DNA from: Haliclona indistincta
Taxonomy: Eukaryota; Porifera; Demospongiae; Haplosclerida; Chalinidae
DNA: 64,000 nt
NCBI GenBank assembly: GCA_964017065.1
Contig: OZ024788.1
Span: 8,403,202-8,467,201, forward strand
Direction of reading: 5' to 3'
The position numbers and the translations under genes were made by a program. Each line of letters starts with the position of its first letter. Within the stretch, counting starts at the first letter, position 1. Below are positions 56,727 through 64,000 of the stretch, in pieces. The notes under the pieces were generated by a model. It was given only the letters and a program-made list of their open reading frames with translations, did no database searches and was not told the origin of the DNA.

Positions 56727-58184
56727 CTGTAAAAATAGAAACAAATAATAATTATTATTATTGTATAGAACTAGTGTGCCGTTGAAGCATACATATAGGG
56801 CCAGTACAGCCATGGCAGTACTGCCAGTGGTAATTTAATGAAAGTTACAAAATTATGAACAGATTTCACAAAACCCTCAGTGTTTAATGCACGTTGTAGT
56901 ATTAGGTCCTGGTTAGTATTAGTGCCAAACTGCTAGCTATGCATGTAGTGCTAACCGGAAGACAGCACCACAAAGTGTGTCACGTGGGCGTGACCGTAAA
57001 CATGTGAGTAGGTAGCATCTATATGCACCCTCAAAGCTATCCTGCTGCTTAGATGGAATTTACAAGTACCTAGATAGTCAACTATGGGCGCCTTTGTTGT
57101 CAGAGAGGTCAAAGACTGCGGTCAATGCCAGGTGAGCCAGCCATAACTTGAGAACAAAAGAACTTCAGCAAAATCCAAGAGTCTCATTTCAAGCCATTTT
57201 TGTGCTAAGCCTGTTCATACCTTTACCAAGTTTGAGAAGTGAGCGGTGGTCTCTGTAGCTTGATGGACAGAATGAACGAATGAGGATATGAGTAAATGAC
57301 AGAGAAAGTCAGTACCGTAACCCGGCATTTGGTCCCTCAGCCATGAATTCAAAGAGAAACAAGAGCAAATATCATAACAATGCAGCACGATTGCAGAAGA
57401 TCAGATGAGCTAAAAATTGAATCTAGATAGAGATTGTGAACAGTGTGGTGGAACTCTGTGATCTGTTCTATTCTGATTGGTTCTAATCTCGCATATCATT
57501 ACATGATTTAATTTGTAGTAACAGCTGAATACTCACCTTTGACCTTACCTACGCTACAAACTGTTACCTAGTTTCTGCAATAATTATCTATTGAGCCTCT
57601 AATTCAATATTTTTGATGCCCTAGTATAACCCGCAAATCTTCATTAAAGTGACTGTCTCAGATTGTCAGTATCAGAGACATGCATGCAACCATGAGAAAT
57701 CGATGAAATTAATAATACAGGTACAATTCCGTGATTCCTGCTTCTGAATGAAATTATTTAATGTTAATAATAATTATTATTATTAGCATTCAAAAACAAA
57801 AAGGAGAGCCCATGATGGAGGCATAGTTCCCTTGTTCTTCTTTAATTTTAACTACTACATGTAGCTTTCTTTTTTTTATTATGTATTTTTCCCCTACACC
57901 TTAGTGCTACTGTTTTATTATTACTCGGCAGTGAATTCAGCATTACATTTTGAAACCAACAACGACAATAACTATTTCTATAACTTGTGACATAATTATA
58001 AAAAATTAATAATTTATTATGATTGAGAAAAAACACTTCTTATTAATAATATAGCATTTTAATACAGAAAATCATAAAAATTTAAAAAACAATACAAAAA
58101 TTATACAATGTATTTTATGTTATGTACATTATACATGGATGAGAAAAATATCATGTAGTCTATGTACATGATACCGTCAATACA
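56727..58184. other. Intergenic stretch between two NLR genes
   Basis: No exon or known repeat recognised. It is AT-rich toward 57.7-58.15 kb, probably the 3' flank of the NLR at 58185. Promoter elements cannot be identified by eye. Confidence 0.5.
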
Positions 58185-60806
58185 TTATCTGACATAAGTG
58201 CACAAGCAGTCTGTTTCAATGTTGAGGTTGTCTCGGGTATCACATTTTCGTACGGATTCTTCAAAATTGCTGCCTAGTCTTAAATGTGTGATCGTATTGT
58301 GCTCATAAACCACAAGAATCAACTCGTCAAAATATCCTTGTTCTAATTTTCGACAAAAACTCGAACAAATCACTGTCAGATCTTCAAGACGAGACTGACT
58401 TGAGATAATTTTCATACCAGTAACTAAATGTTGTACAATTGAACCACTAAAACGGTTGAGAACGCAACGTTTGAGTGAGCGGCTGGATCCGATTGCTACT
58501 AATAACTTGTCAGGAATACCGTACTGCAGATGATCAGGATCATACAGTTCAAATGATTCCAAAACACAATCTGTTGACTGAAGGAAATCAATGAGGGTAT
58601 CGCAGGCAACATCGAGAATCTCACAAGAACGGAATACCAAGGTTTTCAGAGAATTAGGTTTTCTTAGAAAAGGATCAGGTCCAAGTGTGGAACAAGAAAT
58701 ACTAAGGCTTTCTAGCTTAGGTGAAATTGCAAATGGAGGTATATACCAATGTTCATTAAATCTTGCAACCCCTTTAAACTCAAGATGCTGTAGTGAATGA
58801 CACTTTCTCAGTTGCATTAAATCAGTATCTATCGACAAGTCTAGGCAAAGCATTTTCAATGACCTCATTGAAGGAAGATTTTTAACAAGAGAAACAAAAG
58901 ACTTTGAGAATCTGAATGTTTTCACTGTGAGTGTCTTTAGTAGAGGATAAAGTGATGGAAAATCACTGTAAGATTCTTCACTATCATTAGGTATGCCTAT
59001 ACTGAGCTCTGTCAGTTTCTGGGTGTGAGGGTGAAGCAACCTTAACACTGAGATACCAGAATTTACATTTCTCAATACTACAATATGTCCATTACATTGG
59101 TTTGAAGACATATTGAGGCCTTTGGAAAGAGCTTGAAAGTGATCTTGAACAGTATGCACAATTCCTCTTAACATTTCATTGTCAAGCAGCCATAATCTAT
59201 TACTGTGTGCAATACAATATCCAACAACAAAAGAATCTAGTGGAGACTGTTGAATATCATAACGAGGAACTTCTAAACGGTTAGGATCATTAGCTGATGG
59301 TGCCTCTAAAGTTGAAAAAACTTGACGAATGAGATCAGGTGATTGAGTTTCGTAAAGGAGATGAAAAGATGAAAACACTTGAGAGATTCTATTGGTTTCG
59401 ATGCTTGCTTTTACTGAGTCCAACAGTGAACAGCACAACAGTGCAGTGATCATACTTGGAGAGACTAGAGTCAATTTCATAAGCATGAGGTTTCAAAGCG
59501 TCTTGCAGAATCTGTGATGGCTTTTCTAGCTGGGAATAGTAATAAGCAGCTAAATATTCTTGTAAGCTAAGATGCAAAAACCTGTAAGACACTGAACTAC
59601 TTGTGTCTGAACTTGTTGTCATTGTACGCACTGTATCATCTGGATATGCATCTTCCACCTTCTGTATCAAACCAAATGTTTCAAAATCAACTGTTTTGAA
59701 TTCTAATGTTTCAAAATCCTTTGGTAAGTCAAACACATACTTGCTCTCCTCTATTCCCTTTGCTGCCAGATGTGCTATTGCCATAAAGGAGTCTTTAGAT
59801 TTACCTGGTAGATCTGTGAACTTTTCTATAATCGGCAACTCCATCTGACCATACCCATACTTGTGGTGGTTGCTCAGGTATTGTACCAACAGTGCACATA
59901 CCAGGTCAGTGTAAAATTCTGTCAAGGTATTAGGAGAATATTCTTTATCACCATGGTTCCAATGGAGCCGGAAAAGGCTTGCTATCATAGCACTATGAAC
60001 AGGTATGTTCATCTGAGAATAGATCAAAGGGTGCGAATTAGAGAGGTATAAAGACTCAAGAGCGACTAATAAGTCACCACTGCAAGCTGATTTGAAGTAA
60101 TGGTCTACGTTAACACCAGAAATTACAATTTGCTTGTTTATGCCTAATTTAGATGCTAAAGTCTTAAGCTTGTTATCACGCCATGATTTTACTGGCCTGC
60201 TGAGAACCATTAGAGTAGCATTTGGAAGCAACTCTTTATCAACAAGCTGCTGAAAGACCGAGTCACTAATCTGCTGTTCATTTACTTGATCAAAGCTATC
60301 GATGACAAAAAGAACTTGTTTTCCTTCTGTAGCTAAATCTCGGCAAATCCTCTTTCTCACTGTTTTTTCAGGATAATAGATAAAGTCACTGAGTGACTGG
60401 GCTTCTCTAACACATTGATTGCTAAGCTGAATGAAAATAACGATTGACCAGTCTTGCAAGATTTCTTCATTAGCCCATTTTTGACAACATTTCCAAGCAA
60501 AAGTCGATTTGCCTATACCAGGATCACCCACAACTAAGATGCCTTTAGCTGGTTCGGTACTGCTATGCTTGTCATCAGTACACTTGCCTAAGTCACTCAT
60601 TTTAATCTCCTTCTTCTCTGATAAATCATTCCTGCTGTACATGTATATGTCAACCAGCCACAATGATATGAATTCTTCTTCACTCGAGTCTAAAGAAAGC
60701 TCTTCAAAGAAATTAAGAGATTTTTCTCGTTGCTGGTATACATGTTTAAGGTATTGTCTGAAAAGCTCCATTGGTTCATCTTTAGTCGGCTGAAAAGTTA
60801 GTGGTT
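58185..60806 (-). CDS. NACHT-LRR exon of an NLR gene, one frameshift
   Basis: A single exon after acceptor TTTTTACAG (phase 1). Part one (60771-59389): helical ELFRQYLKHVYQQREKS, Walker A GDPGIGKST at about 82-90 from the first Met, Walker B VLFVIDSFDQV, MVLSRP sensor, YRFLHLSLQEYLAAYY at the winged-helix end. Part two (59486-58185): HLLYETQSPDLIRQVFS, then Leu-rich repeats (LESLSISCSTL, LKTLVFRSCEILD) to the stop. The parts lie in different frames; the switch is at about 59409-59412, in the run AAAA of the coding strand after LFTVGLS. An extra A would explain it, as a recent mutation or an assembly error. The rest is free of lesions. Cytoplasmic sensor role inferred from the family. Confidence 0.88.
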
Positions 60807-60912
60807 CTGTAAAAATGTAATATCTACATTCAAAGCAGCATTATACACTATGTATTGTATGTAACAAAAAATGTACAATGCACCTGAATTCTAAAATCTG
60901 TACTTTCATAAC

Positions 60913-61068
60913 CGTGATATTTAATTTGTTCAAACTTCATGAGCACAGGTAACTGAGAAGCTGGCTGTTGCCCATGAGACACAATAAACCTGGCGAGTTC
61001 GTACTTTATGGCACTTGGGTCATGGTCTCGTGCCACAAGTCGCGTAAAGCACTTCTCCCAAACACTAA
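60913..61068 (-). CDS. Candidate exon of unknown function upstream of NACHT
   Basis: An open frame of 99 codons covers 60848-61147. Within it 156 nt lie between a possible acceptor ATCACCAG and a weak donor CACG|GTTATG, both phase 1. Product: VSVWEKCFTRLVARDHDPSA..., YELARFIVSHGQQPASQL. A longer exon ending FRIQ|GTGCAT would be phase 0 and out of step with the next exon. It could be a helical adaptor segment or a chance frame. Confidence 0.35.
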
Positions 61069-61351
61069 CTGGTGATTTCAAATTATTTTCATAAATAATA
61101 TGCTTCGGTAGACAGAGCCATCGGAAGTAGAATGTGTTCCAATACATCGCTCACAAAGACAGTTGGAAAGTTGCGTATACATGAAATATGGCATAATAAT
61201 TATTATAGTACTTTAATGATAGAACTACACTCTTTGGAACAGGAAAGGCAAACCATCATTCAAGCTACATGTATTACTAGGCTCTTTCAAATGGCCGACA
61301 AATCCAAACTATCATAAACAGCCAGCCATGTGCTTAGTAAACTATGCTTAC

Positions 61352-61546
61352 TGTTTTGCAAGGCATCTTTCTCCATTTTTCTTTGCTGCTCTTGGAAAAA
61401 AGAAATAAGTCTGCGCTGAAATTCCTTTACTAGTTTCTGCTTCTGCTTCTGCTTGACTTGCTCTTTCTCTGTCATGGTATCAACTTTTTGTATAACTTTA
61501 ACTTCACCAGCTAATTTGAACGTGTGTTGAAATATCTTTGGTTCCT
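61352..61546 (-). CDS. Coiled-coil exon of the NLR gene at 58185
   Basis: 195 nt (65 codons), acceptor CATTGACAG and donor AAAACA|GTAAGC, phase 1. Helix with repeated KQ (EKEQVKQKQKQKLVKEFQRR, FFQEQQRKMEKDALQN), comparable to 4280-4468 and 25018-25179. It probably joins 61919-61969 upstream and the NACHT exon downstream. Confidence 0.65.
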
Positions 61547-61918
61547 CTGTCAATGAAAATGGGATTAAAACATACACAGTCATTGGTCATTAAATTTCAT
61601 GCACTCTCTGCGTTTACTTTAGAACCATGTCAGCTGAGTTTAGTTTTTTCTTTGGAAATAATATTATTATGTTCTTTTATATTGCACTATGAAAATAGAC
61701 CAAATCAGGAGTGGATCCCGGATGGTAGATAGAGGACAGCTAAAAAGTGTGCCACGAAAATATTATTTTGGCTAATAATATTCATGAGTAAGTGTTTTAT
61801 GCGATTTTCACACATGTTCACAATCGTCTCTACAGCCACGCTTGCTTGCGGAAGCCAAAAGTGAGTGCTATTATGTAGTAAAAGTTGTACAGCTTAGCTA
61901 TTTTCTTAGTGTACTTAC

Positions 61919-61969
61919 CAAACTGAGCTACATGTGCATGTTCTGGGATAATCATGGTTTGCAGAAAGT
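61919..61969 (-). CDS. Short linker exon of the NLR gene at 58185
   Basis: 51 nt (17 codons), acceptor ATTTTTTAG and donor CAGTTTG|GTAAGT, phase 1. Product DFLQTMIIPEHAHVAQF. Further N-terminal exons would lie beyond the window. Confidence 0.5.
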
Positions 61970-62050
61970 CTAAAAAATGATGAAAAAAGCAAAATGAACT
62001 AATATCACAAAATTATTAGTTTGATGCACATCATACTATAATTAGTACCG

Positions 62051-62852
62051 TGTTTACACTGCCACATGGAGCCGTGCCAGCACGGCACCAGCTCGCCAAA
62101 AGTGGTAGTGTAGACACGAAAAATTGGTGCCATGCCGAGCCAGGGTAACTGGAGCCGTGCCTGTCTTGACCCGGTTTCAAAAGCGTGCTGCCACAGCTCG
62201 GCACTGTTTAGCACGCAGTGTAAACGATGCAATGCCGTACTCGCGGTCCAGATAGTCGAGTTTTAGACCAGTACATTGCTGTTGCAATCGTAGTTTGGCT
62301 CATGCGGCATACTCTGACTGAACTATTTGTGTTTGTTTGTCGCCATGCTATGCGTGGCCCTTATCTGTCTCATTGTATCACAGTTGTCTTGTTTGCATGC
62401 ATATCCGGTTGTATTGTCATTGTCTTACTAGTACTATAAATATGTGTGTATTGTGCAGAAAGAGATAATAGTTTTTATCTACTCCGACAGCTCAAAGACA
62501 ACTTAGCTGCCCATAGCAGTCAGAGAAACCCAGAGAAGAAAGCAAGAAAGTCGTATGCTTGGCCTGTACATGTACGCGTGTATGGACGTTGTTAGTGCGT
62601 GCACATGTGTATCTGGGTGGAGAGCACCTTCCATTGTCCCGAAGAGCTGGTAGATGACAGAGAACAGAAAAGCAATCGAAGAAGACGCTAAAGATGCTTC
62701 AGCAGACACGTATTGCAATGCCCAGTTAACAGGAAGTGTCTGCCTTCTTGATTGATTTTGGTTCAGCAAAATGTAAACGCAGCCACCATGGTGGCCAGTA
62801 CGGCACCAGCTTGGCTCTGCAGCAGCTACGGCACTTTGTGGCGGTGTAAACT
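62051..62852. mobile_element. Inverted-repeat DNA element (about 800 bp)
   Basis: TGTTTACACTGCCACA (left) is mirrored by TGTGGCGGTGTAAAC (right). Inner blocks AGCACGGCACCAGC / GCCAGTACGGCACCAGC and GTGTAGAC also recur. The 143-codon minus frame across the right end is incidental. Family not identified. Confidence 0.65.
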
Positions 62853-62943
62853 CAGCTTTATTATTGTGAACTAGGTGGAATACCATTTTTATGAGATTCA
62901 CGACATTAAAAGTTGCTATTTCCTTTTTAGCCAAGGCTATTGG

Positions 62944-63998
62944 TGTAGACGGAGTTGCAGTGGAGCTTAGTATGTCTATCGATAGGCATCGATAATGGCA
63001 AGTTCTGCCATGTAGTGTTTGCCACCACGGTACGGAACGACGAGCTCGCCATGTGAAGACTAAGCACGATCAAAGTTTTACAATTAATTTTTTCTTTAGT
63101 TGTGTGAAAAGTACGAAGCTAAAAATGCTCCTGCAAGCTCATCTACTATCTGTGGAGGAGCCTGCGTATCGATTTCACCCGAGTAATGCTCGTACGCTAT
63201 ATTGCAGCTACGTACTGCCAGACAGTACAGAGTACGTAGCTGCAGTGTCGCATATGAGCATTGCTCAGTGAAATCGATACGCAGGTTCCTAGTAGATGAG
63301 CTTGCAGGAGTATTTCTAGCTTCGCACTTTTCACACAACTAAAGAAAAATTGTAAAAACTTTGATCGTGCTTAGTCTTCACATGGCGAGCTCGTGCTAGT
63401 CTCGCGGACCAGACGTTCTGGGGGAACGTCTGGTCACTAAGGCCAGGTTAACGTGGCACAATGGAATGTAAACAAACGACACGTCACGCTTGAAATCACG
63501 TGTTTTAGTCGACGTCACCAGTCTAGTTAGCAAGCGTGTAGCATGTTAACAGGCTTTTAGCATGCTAAAACTCTTCCTAGAGCAATACCAACCTGGTTGG
63601 CTACAATCGCGATGTTCATGATCGCTGGAGCAGTCACGAGACAACAAGAGAACCATTGCGTGAACATGAATCACATACAATATACCGTCAGCAGCCTCGA
63701 GAACAACGAGTAGCAGGTATTAGCCGTCGCTTGTAAGACTTTTCACGACGAACACGCCAGTTTTGGCAGCTAAAAAGCTCTGTAAACAGCTTCATGCGCA
63801 ATCGCGCCCCGTAGTCACGTGAAAACCCACGCAATTGATTGCTTATGAGGGCACGCCGGAATGTTGGCGTCGCTCACAGAAACCTGGCCTTAGTGACCAG
63901 ACGGTCCCCCAGAACGTCTGGCCCGCGAGACTAAGCTCGTGCTATTATCGATGCCTATCGATAGACATACAAAGCTCCACTGCAACTCCGTCTGCACA
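62944..63998. mobile_element. Foldback element with inserted Mutator-like MITE
   Basis: GTAGACGGAGTTGCAGTGGA...TATCGATAGGCATCGATAAT is mirrored at 63943-63998. The inner arms GTGAAGACTAAGCACGATCA / TGATCGTGCTTAGTCTTCAC and CTGCGTATCGATTTCAC also pair. Centre near 63225. The 537-bp insertion at 63397 splits the right arm. Relative: 40930-41310. Confidence 0.85.
63397..63933. mobile_element. TAGTCTCG Mutator-like MITE (537 bp)
   Basis: Ends TAGTCTCGCGGACCAGACGT / ACGTCTGGCCCGCGAGACTA. Perfect 9-bp target duplication AGCTCGTGC (63388-63396, 63934-63942). A broken copy lies at 24895-24991. No coding content recognised. Confidence 0.88.
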
Positions 63999-64000
63999 AT

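Noticed and set aside
60848..61147. A 99-codon frame as a full exon
   Set aside because: The longest exon version ends in phase 0 and cannot join the phase-1 NACHT exon. Only a shorter candidate (60913-61068) is listed, at low confidence.
62503..62934. A 143-codon minus-strand frame
   Set aside because: It spans the right terminus of an inverted-repeat element and leaves it mid-frame. No recognisable domain.

Overview
This window is eukaryotic (metazoan). It has intron-split genes with GT-AG junctions and many transposable elements. It encodes a Death-domain / NACHT / LRR innate-immunity gene family of the type expanded in demosponges. A sponge such as Amphimedon, or a close relative, fits best; that is an inference from gene content, because no database search was possible.

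Layout. 1-1836: 3' part of a decayed Ty1/copia retrotransposon with its LTR. 1893-7600: nested MITEs plus the 3' exons (minus strand) of gene 'A'. 7645-8689: the first two exons of gene A, a first exon ending in a perfect 2A ribosome-skipping motif (DVETNPGP) and a Death-domain exon. 10228-11530: severed tail of an NLR gene. 11943-14249: intron-containing but broken MCM2 copy on the plus strand, with a second, fainter exon relic at about 14.96-15.09 kb. 15342-28924 (minus): an intact NLR gene model, Death exon, linker, uncharacterised domain, coiled coil, then one long NACHT-LRR exon. 30790-45150 (minus): a chain of small phase-1 linker exons and a second copy of the uncharacterised domain. 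51437-52578: a second 2A + Death pair. 53951-56726: NLR pseudogene. 58185-61969: a further NLR gene with a single frameshift. Everything between is repeat: foldback elements, MITEs with TA, 8-, 9- or 10-bp target duplications, a hAT transposase relic and a tandem MITE array.

Two larger patterns matter. First, a block of about 3.9 kb (7640-11525 and 51432-55262) is duplicated. It carries the tail of one NLR gene and the 2A-Death head of the next gene. Second, every internal linker or domain exon on the minus strand between 52.6 kb and 15.3 kb begins and ends in phase 1 (one phase-2 intron inside one domain). All of them can therefore be spliced to one another. They could form one gene of about 37 kb encoding 2A-Death-domain-linkers-Death-domain-coiled coil-NACHT-LRR, or two neighbouring genes. 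The 2A motif would separate a hydrophobic N-terminal peptide from the Death-domain receptor during translation.

Repeat families named here: R1 (TGCCTCGGTGG ends), R2 (about 390 bp, contains GGTCCATGATCGACGTG), R3 (starts with a GCCACG/CGTGGC palindrome), R4 and R5 (two copies each), FB (long-arm foldback with CAGTGGAACACACGAAGAG ends), TACCGTA MITEs, and Mutator-like TAGCCTCG / TAGTCTCG MITEs. No rRNA, tRNA or CRISPR array was recognised.
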